From positions 1,426,001-1,490,000 of the forward strand of contig NC_061138.1 of the NCBI RefSeq assembly GCF_905220365.1: a DNA stretch of 64,000 bases. The letters are read 5' to 3'. Below, piece after piece: positions 25,076 to 38,177 of this stretch. This DNA is from Vanessa cardui (lineage: Eukaryota > Arthropoda > Insecta > Lepidoptera > Nymphalidae). The notes below the pieces were generated by a model. It worked only from the letters and a program-made list of their open reading frames with translations, made no database searches and was not told the DNA's origin. Every line of letters begins with the position of its first letter. Within the stretch, counting starts at the first letter, position 1. The translations under genes were made by a program, and so were the position numbers.

Positions 25076-25397
25076 ATTTTACAACTTTCTATTTCACTCA
25101 AGCCAGGGTCTATCACTTCTTAATATAAAGATCGAAATGATCCAGACGAGACTCACAATCTCCGTAGCCGTTACATAGCAACAGTAACCCCTATTACGCG
25201 GCAATTGACTGCATCTTGACATTCATACTCAAGGCACAGATCGCGTCGTCAAACAATTTCACGGCTGCTTAACAAGGAAACAACCGAACGGGAGACATTC
25301 ATTCATTGCTTCAATTGCACAGACTACTCTTATTTAAATGACATAATATAGTCTATAGGCTTGAATTATCTTGCTGTATTGATTTTGGTACATTACG

Positions 25398-25675
25398 TTA
25401 ACAGCCTGTAAATTTCCCACTGCTGGGCTAAATCTCTCCGTTTGAGGAGAAGGCTTAAAACATATTCTACCACGCTGTACCAATGCGGGTTGGTGGAATA
25501 CACATGTCGCAGAATTTTCCTCAGGTTTCATCACGAGGTTTTCCTTCACCAACGAGCACGAGATGAATTACAAACAAAGCGCATGAATATTTTCAATATT
25601 GCTTACCTAGGTTTGAACCCGCAATCATCGGTTAAGATGCACGCGTTCTAGCCACTGGGCTTATCTCGGCCCTAT
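25398..25675 (-). mobile_element. SINE A
   Basis: TTTCCCACTGCTGGGCTAAA, GTTTGAACCCGCAATCATCG and a slightly changed A box. Confidence 0.85.
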
Positions 25676-27139
25676 CATAATAATAAAATGTCCAAAAGAT
25701 TCCTTCATCCATACAACAAGCGCGCGAATCTGAATTAAACCGCAATTAATTTTTCTTTTTGGGCGCGGACTGTAAGGTCGATTTGTCTATTGGCGTGACT
25801 TGTAAGTTGTTAAAATGTGGTCGTTATGTTTTATTCTGTACTTGTAAGTTTAACTGAGTAAATCATTTACTGCAACATGTATGATTTGGTGATTTATTTA
25901 TGTTAAGATAAATTCGAAGTTAGAACTTTACCTATATACTTTATAGTTTATTATTATTTTTTTCTAAGTATTTCAAATACTTGTCTTTTTTTAAACCTAT
26001 TTCAATTAATATGGATCCGATTTAAGAAGCTATATCATAACATAAAAATGAATTGTCAATTTTCGATATTGTGTTACTTCTGTCTGAAACATTCTTCACA
26101 GATTCGACCTTAAATTAATTAACGGTCTTAACGACCAAGGAAAACGTTTGTTTATTTTAATAAGCTTGTATTTTTTTCGAAGCTTATGTCTAATTCATTT
26201 CTTGGGTATTAAAATGTTTTTCTCAGTCCATCCCGAATGTAGATATCTGTTATAACAGCCAAATAATGGAATCACAGTGAAACCTTACGAATAACAATTT
26301 AAGTCAAACTAAACTTTCAACTATCACTTTATAACCTAATTAATCTTGAGTACAATATTAATTAGATGATGAAGGTAACGTCTGTCATACTGGTAATACG
26401 GACGGAAAATTGAATGAATAGTTTGAAATTATTTAACTAATAACTTATTACAATAGATAAATTATTTATGATTTATTGTCGTATTCTCTATAGATGCTGT
26501 ATTCTAGAAACTAAAAATAGCTTATTTGTAATGCAGCCTTTGATCAACAATCAAGTAAGAGGCTGTAAATATCTTGCTACTGATATTATAAGACCGTTCC
26601 TTAAGGAAAAGGCAATTTATTGAAATACGATGTTCCAATGTTACTTGGTTGATGCATATTTGGTGGACCGATTTGTACAGGGTTTTTTTATCTGTGATGC
26701 TTGATAAGTGTTGAAGATTCTTCTAGCTATCAGACCATCTCAGTTGTCACACTGTCAGTTATACTGCTGCCTTTTCTTCTTAAAGTAACTTTCTTACCAA
26801 TGATTGTCATTGGTTTTTTTCTTAACTATTTTTTACTGTGTATATCTGTTTTCTGAGCTCCAATATGTGTCTCTCAGATTATGATTGATACGAGCGATAC
26901 CCAGTTGATTAGTACAGGAACAGTCGTTCGCAGGACCTCGAACAGGTTGTCATTCACTACACTTGGTCACGATAATAATCACAACCTAACAACCTTTTAG
27001 ATGTTGGATCACTCTGCATCTTCTACCGAATTTTTCACGGGGAATGTTCCGAGGAATTGTTCGGATTAATCCCGGCTGCTGAATTTCACCTTCGGACATC
27101 TCGTCAAAATTCTTAGTTTCACCCGCACCATCTTGATGT
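25676..27139. other. Mostly unassigned DNA
   Basis: A degraded SINE A end lies at about 26.6 kb; otherwise nothing recognised. Confidence 0.45.
26556..26660 (-). mobile_element. SINE A 3' part, degraded
   Basis: AGGCTGTAAATATCTTGCTA and ACGATGTTCCAATG follow the family end at low identity. Confidence 0.35.
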
Positions 27140-27392
27140 CCGAAAATCCACAACAGCGCGATTTCTTAGACATTTTCTGCCTCGCACAACCACTCTGTGG
27201 AACCAGCTTTCACCGGCGGTTTTTCCGAACCGATACGACATGGGAACCTTCAAGAAAAGAGCCTACTCCTTTCTCAAAGGCCGGCAACGCACCTGCAAGC
27301 CCCCTGGTGTTGCAGATGTCCATGGGCGGTGGTAGTCAATTTCCATCAGGTGAGCCTCCTGCTCGTTTGCCACCTATTCCATAAAAAAAAAA
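27140..27392 (+). mobile_element. Non-LTR retrotransposon G, 3' end with reverse transcriptase C-terminus
   Basis: One frame is open to a TAG at about 27332 and encodes RFLRHFLPRTTTLWNQLSPA, then VFPNRYDMGTFKKRAYSFLK and KGRQRTCKPPGVADVHGR. This is the typical C-terminal end of jockey/CR1-like reverse transcriptases (L-W-N-x-L, F-P-x-x-Y-D-x-x-x-F-K). A 3' UTR and an A-run ending at 27391 follow, so this is a 5'-truncated insertion. Confidence 0.8.
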
Positions 27393-28639
27393 AAAACCTA
27401 ACAATGAACGGCAAACCATAGCAGGTAGGGCGTGACCCTAGGAACCTCCGTCACCATACTTCAAGAGGGGGATGAGTGAATAAGTTAATTCACGAACTCT
27501 ATAACACATTCGATCCGATTAGGTCATGGCTGGAAGGTGGATATTTACGAGCTCGACCTTGGGAGTGGCCTATGTCTAGCAATTCGTAACGATTGGCTTA
27601 CTATGACTATGTGAATGAGGAAAGATTAAAATTTACCAGGATGTGCATATAAAAATATACTCATTGGGGAAGCTAAGGTGATATACAAAGTATCTAATTC
27701 TATATATTCATCAAAGTCTTACAAATATTAAAAAGTAAATCAATCTTACAGAATAACTCGTCGTATAATAAAAACAAAAAAAACGCTACTAAAGAAATCA
27801 ATTACAAAGACAACTATTCAACTCGAATTATTTAAAATATAATATAAAAAAAATTATACCCAATACGTTTCCAATCTTAAAATGAAAGTTTTGTAAGCAC
27901 CTGCAATTGGAAACCCATAATCGTATCTTTATAATTATATATAATTAACTAACAATGAATGAACCTCAAAATTCAACCTATTGTGAGCATTGAGACAAAA
28001 TAATTGCCAATGAAAATGCATATCACAACATCGCACGCTCGGAGTCCGTAATAACATTAAAATTTCATATTAATTTCAGATGCCTTTCAAAATCTCATTT
28101 AAATTATTATTACTTAATAACCTTTTTATTGAACATGCCAATCTTCATAAATATTCGAAAAAAGAATGAAAAAATCAAATAAACTATATCTTTCTCTATT
28201 TTAAAATTATCGTATGGCTTCTATTGCGAGCAACATCTTGTTGCAAGGAGTTTGATTATGAATCAACCTCCTACACAACGGAACCCACTTATCAAACGCC
28301 GTTTGATATACTTACGTTGACAGACATAAAACGTTAACAGGCTTGTGAGAATCTTACATGATCGCGAATCGACATCCTGCTTTCAAATTCCAGGAAATGT
28401 TAATAAAAAGAAGTCTAGAAATTCTTTACTATTATTAAGAACTCGTATGTTGGTACTACCTACCTCGCTTCCGAAAATTCATCTAATATCTTTCCTGTCT
28501 TTTCACTTCGCTTATTTCTCTTTTTATATGATTGTAAAATGTAAGAGATAGAGACACTCACACATACCATAATATAATTTACGCATTTTTCTAGTCACTG
28601 TTGAGAATGTCATTGAAATGGATTGTGTGAAAGATGATA
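27393..28639. other. Unassigned AT-rich DNA
   Basis: No gene or repeat recognised. Confidence 0.5.
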
Positions 28640-28752
28640 GGGCTGGAAAGAATGTTGCTTGTGAGATGACATCAGATAGAGAAGAATAGAAGAAGAAGAC
28701 ATGCTGCGCGGACCCCAAGTAAATTGCGATAAGGGAGGATGATGATGTTGAG
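28640..28752 (+). mobile_element. RTE-like LINE 3' end (H)
   Basis: Same order of blocks (GAAGACATGCTGCGCGGACC, then GATGATGATG). Confidence 0.65.
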
Positions 28753-29285
28753 AATGACAGACATGACCTAAATTCAACAGTTGCGCTGAATGAAAGACTG
28801 CCATTCAAGACTTATCACATTTTAAATTAAGAATAATTTTCAAAGAGACCATGTCTATTTATTTGGGAGTCACGATGAGAAACACCGAGTTTCCGCAACT
28901 TGCGATCTTACTAATATAGATTTAAGAGGCTCTTTAGGGAATCACTTCTCACCTTCAGCACTCTTGTTTCAATTCCTGCCTGCCTAATAAAAGTATGAAA
29001 TAATTAATTGTACATACAACAAGAAGTGTACACGTTACCATGGCGCCGCGATTGGACGGTCGCCAAGTGTCAAACCCCGATTAAATTTTAGATGTTATTT
29101 TCGTAACGTACACTCTGTTGTAGCTCAAATAAAATGTCGCCAAACTATACTTCAAGTTTTACGATTATTTGGCGTGCGATCGTATAAAGTGAGCTTGAAT
29201 CAGTTTACGATATAAACATACAATTACTATATATAAATATATTACTATTTTTCAGTTTCCTTCCGTCCCGTTTCTCCTTTTCTGT

Positions 29286-29575
29286 TTTATGGTACAGGTT
29301 GGCGGATGAGCATATGGGCCACCTGATGGTAAGTGGTCACCATCGGCCAGACAATGACGCTGTAAGAAATATTAACTATTCCTTACATGGTCAATGTGCT
29401 ACCAGACGTGGGAACTAAAATGTTATGTCCCTTGTGCCTGTAGTTACACTAGCTTATTCACCCTTCAAACCGGAACACAACAATACTAAGTACTGTTATT
29501 TGGCGGTAGAATAACTGATGAGTGGGTGGTACCTACCCAGACGGGCTTGCACAAAGCCCTACCACCAAATAATTC
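29286..29575 (+). mobile_element. Repeat B
   Basis: Near full length, GTTGGCGGATGAGCATATGG to CAAAGCCCTACCACCAA. Confidence 0.88.
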
Positions 29576-29906
29576 TGCAGCCCTTATGTGTATGTACAAT
29601 TGTATGATGATCAGTTGAGTAAATAAATAAGCGTAAAGAGCAAACTCTCTTTCGCATTTTATAATATTAATTAGCTGTACTTCTGGCTTTACCCGTGCGA
29701 AAATTATAAAACTTTATCTATATCGCACAAACCGTCACTCGTCCGTCTGTCACCAGACTGTATCTCATGAACCATAGTAGTAAGACAGATGAAATTTTCA
29801 CAGAATAAAATAAATATTATTGGGGGCTCCCATATTTAGACATCATTTTATCAAAATCAAAATGCACATTATTCGAGTAGACTTTTAGAAGCATTTATAA
29901 ATATAA

Positions 29907-30153
29907 ATAAATAAATTTTCTTAAATATTGACATCAACATCACGTACATTACTCTGATCTGGTAAGTAGCTAAAGTACTTGCATTATAAAAAAATCAGAA
30001 GCAACAACGGTACCACAAACATCCAGACCCACGACAACACAGAAAACTAATGAACTTTTCTACATCGACTCAGCCGGGCATCGAACCCGGAACCTCAGAA
30101 TGGCGTACCCATGAAAACCGGTGCTCACACTAATCGACTACGGTGGTCGTCAA
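29907..30153 (-). mobile_element. SINE C
   Basis: ACATTACTCTGATCTGGTAA, GGGCATCGAACCC and CTACGGTGGTCGTCAAATTC. Confidence 0.8.
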
Positions 30154-30579
30154 ATTCATGAATAGTAATAATATCATAATATTACGGAACCACTCTTGGC
30201 GCACCTCTTTGTTAATAAAGTTAAACAGACTTACACCTGTTGTTGTTACGAGCTGAATATTTTTAATAAGACACACACAGACACCATTTTACTCATACAT
30301 ACATATATGTATATAACTATATATTCATTGATATTAACCATTTTTACTTCTGGTTATAAAATCGTTGCGTGTTTGAATATTAAATTGATATAGCACATAT
30401 ATTAAATTTTTGGAGTTCATAGACATTTAAAGTTCTTTTTTGGGTAAAAATTTAATTTTATTTATATGTTTTTTATAAAACGCAATTTCTCTCACCCCTC
30501 ACAGATACAAGTATACAATAGAGGGTATTTATAGTGATATTAAAATAATTATTTTTATATTATATATATGTATGTAATC

Positions 30580-30740
30580 GCCCATGGATATCTGCAAGAA
30601 CAGAGGGTTTGCAGATGCGTTGCCGACCTTTAAGAAAGGACCAGCTAGTTTTTTGAAGATTCCGAAGTCGTATCGGTTCGGAAAAACCGCCGGCGAAAGC
30701 TGGTTCCACAGAGCTGTGCGAGGCAGATAATAGATATACA
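30580..30740 (-). mobile_element. G-type LINE 3' fragment
   Basis: Minus-strand frame keeps LPRTALWNQLSPAVFPNRYD, as in the copy at 27.2 kb, with a degraded tail. Confidence 0.75.
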
Positions 30741-30820
30741 TATATAGGCAGACTAATAAGTGGATCACAAGTTGGGAAGCAATCATGACACCAAAACTGT
30801 GAACTAAGGACTACACTACT

Positions 30821-30866
30821 TTATTTATTATTAAAATAATAATATAATTATTTTAATAATAAATAA
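30821..30866. repeat. AT-only hairpin, 20-bp arms
   Basis: Arms 30821-30840 and 30847-30866 are perfect complements with a six-base loop. Confidence 0.85.
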
Positions 30867-31264
30867 GATAGATATAGAGATAGAACGATCAAACCTCAAC
30901 AGATATACAATAGTTATTTGCCACGTGACTTGGTTAGCATAAATAATTGTAGTCATTTATATTCATTTAAACATTAAATATGGTTAGTATAATTAGGATT
31001 TTATGTATGCCTATTAATCTATAATTTATTTGACAGGTAATCACGTTATTAATTAAAAATGATGTTATCAAACAATGATGTGTGCTTGTAGTAATTAAAT
31101 AATACATTTTATCTGTAATATAATATAATGAATCGTTTGTGACTTAGAGTAGGTAATCTTAAGAATGATTTGTACACATAATAAATATATTATAAATAAT
31201 AAAATACGGCTTTGACGCCTAAAACAGATTTGTATTAAAAAAATCGTGCAAAATTTATGCATTT

Positions 31265-31460
31265 GTAAAGTACTTTCGCCCGCGGCTTCGCACGCGTTTT
31301 AATGGTTTGATTATCATGTTAGGCAAAAAAGTAGCACGTGTCCTTCCTTTGGTTTCAAATTTGCTTCGTACCATATTTAATCAAATTCAGGTTCAGCGCT
31401 TTGGTAGTGAAAGAGCAACAGACAGACAAAGATACTTTTACATTTATAATATTAGTACTT
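31265..31460. mobile_element. Short dispersed repeat, Helitron-like
   Basis: Starts with TTTCGCCCGCGGCTTCGCAC (a reversed Helitron-like end) and shares TGTTAGGCAAAAAAGTAGC with the copy at 5.7 kb. Confidence 0.55.
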
Positions 31461-31639
31461 ATAGATTATAGCGAAATCGTTTTCAAGATAAAAAATAATT
31501 TAAATCTCAGTTTTCTATTTTAATTAAGGATCAAGATAAGGTACTAGGCTGATATAATAATCACACCTCCATAATTACGACTCCACCGGTCAACACGGAG
31601 TCCTCGACTTACATCACTCTATTGAATGAACTGAACCCA

Positions 31640-31840
31640 ACAACAACAGCCTGTATGTTTGTCACAGCTGAGCTAAGTGAGCTGAGATGGCCCAGTGGTT
31701 AGAACGTGTGCATCTTAACCGACGATTTCGATTTCAAACCCAGGTAAGCACCACTATATATATGTGCTTAATTTATATTTATAATTCATCTCGTACTCGG
31801 AGGTGAAGGAATACATCGTGAAGAAACGTGAACCCCATGC
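31640..31840 (+). mobile_element. SINE A, head-on pair of pieces
   Basis: A short reversed 3' end (AACAGCCTGTATGTTTGTCA) is directly followed by a sense copy from GAGCTGAGATGGCCCAGTGG to the AAGGAATACATCGTGA region. Confidence 0.7.
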
Positions 31841-32644
31841 TATTTTGGAAATGCCTAAAGCCGAGTTGGGTTCCTGTATAAGATATCAGGATATATCAGA
31901 CTGAACCCTTCCCCGCCATTTCAACAAAACCCAAAATTGAATAGCGTTCCCAAAGGGTAAACCTTTAGGATGTCCGTCACACAAAACCTTTATGAAAGCC
32001 AATATTCAGCCCTAAGCAAATTAGTGATATCAAAACTAAAAGACCAACAGCTGTCCCGATACAAAAACAAATTTAAAATACTCTGAGTATTACTTTTTTT
32101 ATATATGCTGAGGTCTATCTATAGTATATATTATTATAGGCAATAATAATATATTCTGTGAAATAAATAGGTCTACGTAATTCTAAAATATATTATGTGA
32201 ACGTGGGTGATACAAATGATATGAAACTGAAATAATTATAGTAGCATTTATCCTCCTGGATATTTAAACAAATCATCGCTCTGACGCAATCATTTCAGAG
32301 TTTCACATACGATTGATGGTCAATGATCTTTATATTCAAGATGTAGAGGAAGCAATAAACTATAGATAAGTACCTATGTATGTATTTATTTTAATTTATA
32401 TCATTTGTATGATTTATATCTGAATTATTTTTGGCTATGGTGATCCTATAGATTACCAAGGCCATAAAATAGTACAACAACGAATAGAGATGCATTCTCC
32501 ATACGCCAATAGGACATCAAATTCAACAAGGTTTAAAAGAGTCAATTTAGAAACAGTGTAATGGTTTTTTTAGTTGCTTCTCAAACATATTTTGTAATGT
32601 TTTGTATGTATGGAAAAATATTAATGTTTTTATGAGAAAGGTGA

Positions 32645-33035
32645 AAAGGTACAAGGGACAAACACAATCTTGTTACTCCAGTTACTCGACTGCATAGAGT
32701 CAGTAACTCTTTTGTGGGGCAATGTATACGCTTCTACAACAGGATCCCAGAAAGCGTTCAAAATGCTTCTGTTGCCATATTTAAAAAAAATGTTAAGAAA
32801 CGTTTGTTTGCAAAAGGTACATACAATAAGCGAGCTTATGTTTGATAGCACACCTGGGAATGAAACGATCGCCTCCTGGCTATTTCTAATCATATACTAC
32901 TATGTATCTTATTAATTTGACAAAAAAAAATAACAAAAAATAAAGACCTGCTGAGTTTCTTTCGCCGGTTCTTCTCAGGTCAGGGTGTTCCTTTTTCCGA
33001 ACCGGTGGTAGTGTTAATTTGACAATCAATAAGTA
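32645..33035 (+). mobile_element. Non-LTR retrotransposon D, reverse transcriptase C-terminus and 3' UTR
   Basis: An in-frame stretch (32645-32845) encodes TRDKHNLVTPVTRLHRVSNS, IRFYNRIPESVQ and FKKNVKKRLFAKGTYNKRAY, the usual C-terminal end of such polymerases (F-Y-N-x-I-P, F-K). The 3' UTR follows, with TGAGTTTCTTTCGCCGGTTC and CCGAACCGGTGGTAG. It links the D repeats elsewhere to this LINE. Confidence 0.8.
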
Positions 33036-34004
33036 ACTGTAAGTAAGGAATTTGAGTTTGAGTTCATGCTTTTGAAGGCGCTGCTGTATACCTCCTTCCA
33101 ATATTTGGACTACTATTGCATATATCTTAATTTATTTGGGATATATTTTTAATCGTCATCGTGAAACTCAATTACTGATATTATAAAGGTGAAAGTTTGT
33201 GTGTACGAATATTTGTTACGCTTTCATGCAAAACTTACTAAATGGATTTTAATTAAACTTTACAATAATATAGATTATTCATCAGAAGGCGAGCATAAAC
33301 CCTGGCCAATAACTACTGTTATACAAATATGTTTTTATAAATTATAATCATTATAAAAAAATTATACAACTCAACTAGTTAAGTTAAGCAAATGACGAAT
33401 TACAATTATTATTATTAAACATATCTAATTAATATAGGTATAATTTTGATATCTCGACTATCATCATCATCATCTTATTCCCACACAAACTTTACGGTTC
33501 CATGGATGAGAAAATAAAATATGAAGCAATTAATCGCAACCACGCTTTGCTAATGATCAAAAATCCACCAATACCTTCGCAGCTCTACATATGTAATAAC
33601 TTTTCATTATTACTTATAAGTTGACTTGTTTCAATGTTTTTTTCCGACACGTGTAATTTTCTCACGATGTTTTCCTTGACGTAAGTGAGTTTACAACAAT
33701 GTCATTATTAACTATGAACTACTAGGCGTGGTTTAACTATAAGTTTATTTTGGAATTTTCTTATTTTTATGCTAGAATTAGTAATAGGATCTAAAGAATT
33801 CTTTTATAAGTCCTAGGAAGTCAAATAATACACAAAAAATTGCGTAACTCTTATTGATTGAGAAATATATTCCTGTTTGACATAAAACATTCATCTAAAA
33901 CCAGTAGTTTTGTTTAAAGTTATTAATTATGCTTACCTGGGTAATTAAGAACCCGGAATCGTTGCTAATGATTCATGTTTGCTAAGCAAACGACCTAATC
34001 TAAA

Positions 34005-34105
34005 ATAAAGCGTTCATATTAACCGATGATTGCAGGTTCGAACCCAGGCAAATGAAATTCAGCCATATGTGATACCACCAATCCGCATTGGAGCAGCCTG
34101 GAAAA
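34005..34105 (+). mobile_element. SINE A with internal deletion
   Basis: ACCGATGATTGCAGGTTCGA (B box) joins directly to CCACCAATCCGCATTGGAGC. Confidence 0.65.
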
Positions 34106-34794
34106 AAGTATTCCTAAACTTCTTTTCAAACACAGATGGGTCGGTTACGAACGGAAAGACTTCTGAAGGGACTTATGAAGGGAAGAGTTATTTACGTCAG
34201 AAAGCAGGGAAAGCCATTGGTCCTTGAATTAACTGTTATAAAGATTTTTCGATAGGACACCCTAAAAAATTTTTCGTATTTAGTGTTTGAATTCAGGATC
34301 TCGAGATCTGCGAACTTATATCTATGCCATCCAATATACCGACAAAGCGATCAATGTAACAATAACATCCTCCATTGATAAAGGTATCCTAGTCTATATA
34401 TGAAACAATGATTATTCATAGAGGTATTTGTAATATATTGTAACATATCTAAAGCGTATCGTTGACAGATTTAACTAAAACAACAGATATCGTTTGGCAC
34501 GCGGCCCGCGCCACTCTTTGATGTATGGCCCGGTCATTGGGTATGTTATTAATCCTATATGACTAATTTATTTGAATGATTATCTTGAACTTGTCAAATT
34601 ATTGTTGCAAATTAATTATATATATCCTTCTTGAAATTAACGGGATTAATATGTACATTTTTTGGCTAATAAGTCGTCGGGATGGCTATAAAAACATTAG
34701 TTAATCCAAGATTTTTTTTCTTTGATGCAAGTTACCTAATATTCAGACCATTAGAAATTCATCGATAAAACTATATTTAATTTATTTAATATTT

Positions 34795-35078
34795 TTGGTA
34801 TAGGTTGACGGATGAGCATGTGGGCCACCTGATGGTAAGTAGTCACCATCACCCATAGACAGTGACGCTGTAAGAAATATTAACTATTCTTTATATCTTC
34901 AATGTGCCACCAACCTTGGGAACAAAGATGTTATGTCCCTTGTACCTGTAGTTACACTGGCTCACTCACCCTTAAAACCGGAACCCAACAATACTGAGTA
35001 CTGTTATTTGGCGTTAGAATAACTGATGAGTGGGTGGTACCTACCCAGATGGGCTTGCACAAAGCCCTACCACCAAGT
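34795..35078 (+). mobile_element. Repeat B
   Basis: Near full length, GTTGACGGATGAGCATGTGG to CAAAGCCCTACCACCAAG. Confidence 0.88.
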
Positions 35079-35437
35079 AAATAAATTCTTTAGTTTTCAT
35101 CAACCTATGTAACCATTTCGTACAGTAGATAAAATGAAAGTCATATTATATTTTATCATACAAAATAATTTAGTATTTTAATAAATATCTTATACTAACA
35201 CACTACACACAAACTATCAATATATCATATAAATATTTCACAATACACTTTAAGAGACCATTTAAACTTTGATTTTATGATCTGTGGTTCACACAAACAT
35301 ATTGAATTGATGACGTATAGCCATTCACACGCGTACATCAAAGCCGGCGTTTCTATAATAAAATACATTTCAGAATCAATAGTCGTAAATCTAATAATTA
35401 ACGAAAACAATTCTATTTCGATGTCAAGTTTACAGTA

Positions 35438-35692
35438 ACAGTAAGCCTGCAGATTTCCCACAGCTGGGCTAAGGTCTCCTCTCCCATTAAGGAGATAATC
35501 CACCAAACTGTTGCAATGCATGATGAATTTCGAAAAATTAGAGCAATGCAGGTTTCCTCGCGATGTTTTCCTTCACCACTAAGCACGAGACGAATTATAA
35601 ACACTACAATATTCAGCGGTGCTTGCCTGGGTTTGAACTCACGATCATCGCTTAAAATGCACGCGCTCTAACCACTGGGCCATGTCGGCTCG
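35438..35692 (-). mobile_element. SINE A with short deletion
   Basis: TTTCCCACAGCTGGGCTAAG through CCACTGGGCCATGTCGGCTC; about 30 bases are missing after the 3' end. Confidence 0.8.
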
Positions 35693-36107
35693 TTTCAAAA
35701 TCAATGGTCATAAATCTTAAAATTAACTAAAACGATTCCGTTCCGATGTCAAGTTTACGGACGTCTAAATTCGATCAAAAACAAACACAGTTTCGCATCA
35801 AGGGGAACGTCACAGACAACTATAATAAATCGCTTAATGTGCAGTATATTTACAATCACACTTCAAAGCACTTTGAAAATATCCGTTACATTCGATGGAC
35901 TTTTTTTATATGGGCGCGAGTAATTGACAGTTCCCGATGCGATAGTCTAGATTGCTCTAACACGTCGCTCGATAAATGAAAGTAAGTTTTGTGATGTACA
36001 ATGCGTTAACATGTGCATGTCTTTGCATGACTTCATTCATAATAATAATACAACACAATTACCATATTATGTATTATTATCATATAAAAAATGACTATGA
36101 ACCTTTC

Positions 36108-36475
36108 AAAATCAAAATAAACTTTATTCAAGTGGGCTTTTACAAGCACTTTTGAATCGTCAATTAACAATTAAGTGAAGCTACCACCGGTTCGGAAATT
36201 AGATTCTAACGAGAAGAACCGGCAAGAAACTCAGTTGTTACTCTTTTTCAACATTTAAAAAATACAAAGTCATGTTAATTTTTCAATTAATATATACGGC
36301 GTGTAAGACAACAGGTATTAATTCCACGCTTTTTTATCATCTACAGAATCTTGTATCGAGTAATACGCCTTTTTTACCAATGTATTTTTTCATAAACGAT
36401 TTGAATTTACGAAACGGCAACGTTAAAAATGTATGCGGAATTTTATTCGTATTTACATGGATGCTATCGTACCAA
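36108..36475 (-). mobile_element. LINE D 3' end with polymerase remnant
   Basis: Reversed 3' UTR, then on the minus strand NKIPHTFLTLPFRKFKSFMK and KKYIGKKGVLL, the polymerase C-terminus. Confidence 0.8.
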
Positions 36476-36640
36476 ATAATGAAATTAACAACAATTTTAT
36501 GTATATCCTCATCAACATTGATCACTTTGATAGAAATAATGATAATCGTCATTGTATGCACATACATGACTTAAGAATAAGCTTATATCACCGAGATTCG
36601 GACATCGCAAAGTACATGTAACGATCTACTTGAATATAAT

Positions 36641-36831
36641 GTATTAGAAGAAAATTAAAGTCACAAATAGCAACACTGTGACCGGATATATAAGGACTAC
36701 TGGTTGGCGATAATCGTCCATTCGCTTGGCTGTCAGAATATTTAGCGATTAGACTGTCATATAATGAAAATGTCTGTTGGCCGCCATTGAAATATTTAAA
36801 AAATATCATTTTCGTAATTCTATTTCTAATA
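36641..36831 (+). repeat. Left 191-bp direct repeat (LTR-like)
   Basis: Offset of exactly 1537 bases from the right copy. It holds a TATATAAGG box near 36686. Outside it, the flanks differ from those of the right copy. Confidence 0.85.
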
Positions 36832-36967
36832 TCAGAAGCGGGAATCGAAGGCTGAAAAGCCATTGAAAGCCTACATTTCTGATTTTATAAACTAAATTAG
36901 TACTACTTTTTGGTTATTACCTTATGATATGGTTAATTAATATTCGAACGGAGTTTTTGTCTCTGCG

Positions 36968-37314
36968 ATGCCTTCCAACGACCAACGTAACAAGCGAAAG
37001 CATCACGAGCGCAACAGAAGATCTTCTGAAAAGATTATGCGCGTTTGAAGACTTCAGTTGAGACGCAAGCTATCGCAACGACCGGCGCTGGCCCTAGCCG
37101 CGCCGCCGAGCTGCCCAATACAACACCATCAAACACACCACTGCGTGAGCTGGTGTCAGTGCAAGTGGGGACGCAGCCACTGACTCCACGCACCAGCTAC
37201 ATAGAATCAACGCTGTCTGAGGACGTGGTGACGCACGCCGTGGGGCGTGTTTTGACGTCCTTTGACCGCCATCAACTGTGCTCAGGTCAGATCCAACCGA
37301 TTTTTTGTCTCTGA
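36968..37314 (+). pseudogene. Gag-like or unknown ORF of the LTR-like element, frameshifted
   Basis: An ATG at 36968 opens 26 very basic codons (RNKRKHHERNRRSSEK) that stop at 37048. An overlapping frame, open from 37030 to 37314 without its own ATG, encodes a Thr/Ser/Pro-rich stretch (ATTGAGPSRAAELPNTTPSN, then SEDVVTHAVGRVLTSFDRHQ). One indel near 37030-37045 would join them. The segment is GC-rich compared with its surroundings. At 37286 it has a donor-like CAG|GTCAGA. No known domain is recognised. Confidence 0.45.
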
Positions 37315-37649
37315 TTTTGCTTTTAAGGTTACGCATTGTTAAATGCCTTCGTTTCGGATTCAATTTACCGACTTCCTTTCCAATGAGATAGAAGACGTTG
37401 GTGGTTTTATAAAAGATGGTCAGGTTAGGCCGAGTAATTATAAAATTGATTCATTGATTAAATTGCCTTGTGTCGCTGTTTGCTTTGTTAACTGATATAC
37501 TTCTTGTTTTCTATCCTATTCTTGAGTTAGATTACGTACTAAACTAGCCCGTATTTCTGAGTTTTGGCCATGTTGTGTAACGAGTTTTGTTCAGTGGAAG
37601 AGACCCGTGTAAATCCTGTGCGCCATGGTATCGGGTTGACCCTGTCACT

Positions 37650-37800
37650 GGTGGTTTCTGGGGTGAGTCGGTGGCGCAACCGACAACAGACCTGTGTAAA
37701 TCCAGCCTTTATTAGATGATACTGGTGGTTTCTGGGGTGAGTCGTTGGCGCAACCGACAACAGACCTGTGTAAATCCAGCCTTTATTAGGTATCTGGGGT
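37650..37800 (+). repeat. 74-bp tandem repeat, two copies
   Basis: Copies begin at 37650 and 37724 and share GGTGGTTTCTGGGGTGAGTC and GACCTGTGTAAATCC. Degenerate pieces with GTGTAAATCC also occur near 37607, 37818 and 37875, so the array was once longer. The minus-strand frame across it is a by-product. Confidence 0.8.
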
Positions 37801-38056
37801 GACCTACTAGAGACCGATGTAAATCCTGAGTGCACGAGTATGTACGAGGTATTTGGTTGCGTGGGAACAGACCTGTGTAAAGCCTATTTGATTGAAAATC
37901 TTATGTGTGCCGTTTATATTTATATTTGTTGGTTATGTTGAACTTAGCTAATTCGTACGTAATCTAACGCTTCTTTATGAAATTAGGTCAACTGCTAATA
38001 ATAACAGAGGTAAATAAGTGTGATTATTTTAGGCTGTGTGTGTCTTGACAGAAACC

Positions 38057-38142
38057 GATGATGATGACGCAGAGCAGCCATGGAACGCAGAGCAGCCATT
38101 GAACGCGGAGGTTGTTGCTGGACCTTCATCGTGTTCCTGCTG
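38057..38142 (+). CDS. Candidate second exon inside the LTR-like element
   Basis: After an acceptor-like TCTTGACAG the frame encodes an acidic tail: TDDDDAEQPWNAEQPLNAE, then GPSSCSC and stop. It has the phase needed to follow the donor-like site near 37286. This would give a two-exon ORF with the tandem repeat in its intron. Inference only; no homologue recognised. Confidence 0.3.
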
Positions 38143-38177
38143 AGGACTTCGAGCACGCAGTCCCGTCAGGAGAAGCC

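Noticed and set aside
28524..28808. 94-codon minus-strand ORF
   Set aside because: Antisense to an RTE-like LINE 3' end; a related shadow occurs at 48.1-48.4 kb.
34030..34227. 65-codon ORF
   Set aside because: Its first half is a deleted SINE A; the rest resembles nothing known.
36588..36863. 91-codon minus-strand ORF, repeated at 38.3 kb
   Set aside because: It lies on the LTR-like direct repeat; the repetition explains the shared protein, and the strand is opposite to the element's TATA box.
37539..37835. 98-codon minus-strand ORF with internal protein repeats
   Set aside because: A product of the 74-bp DNA tandem repeat.
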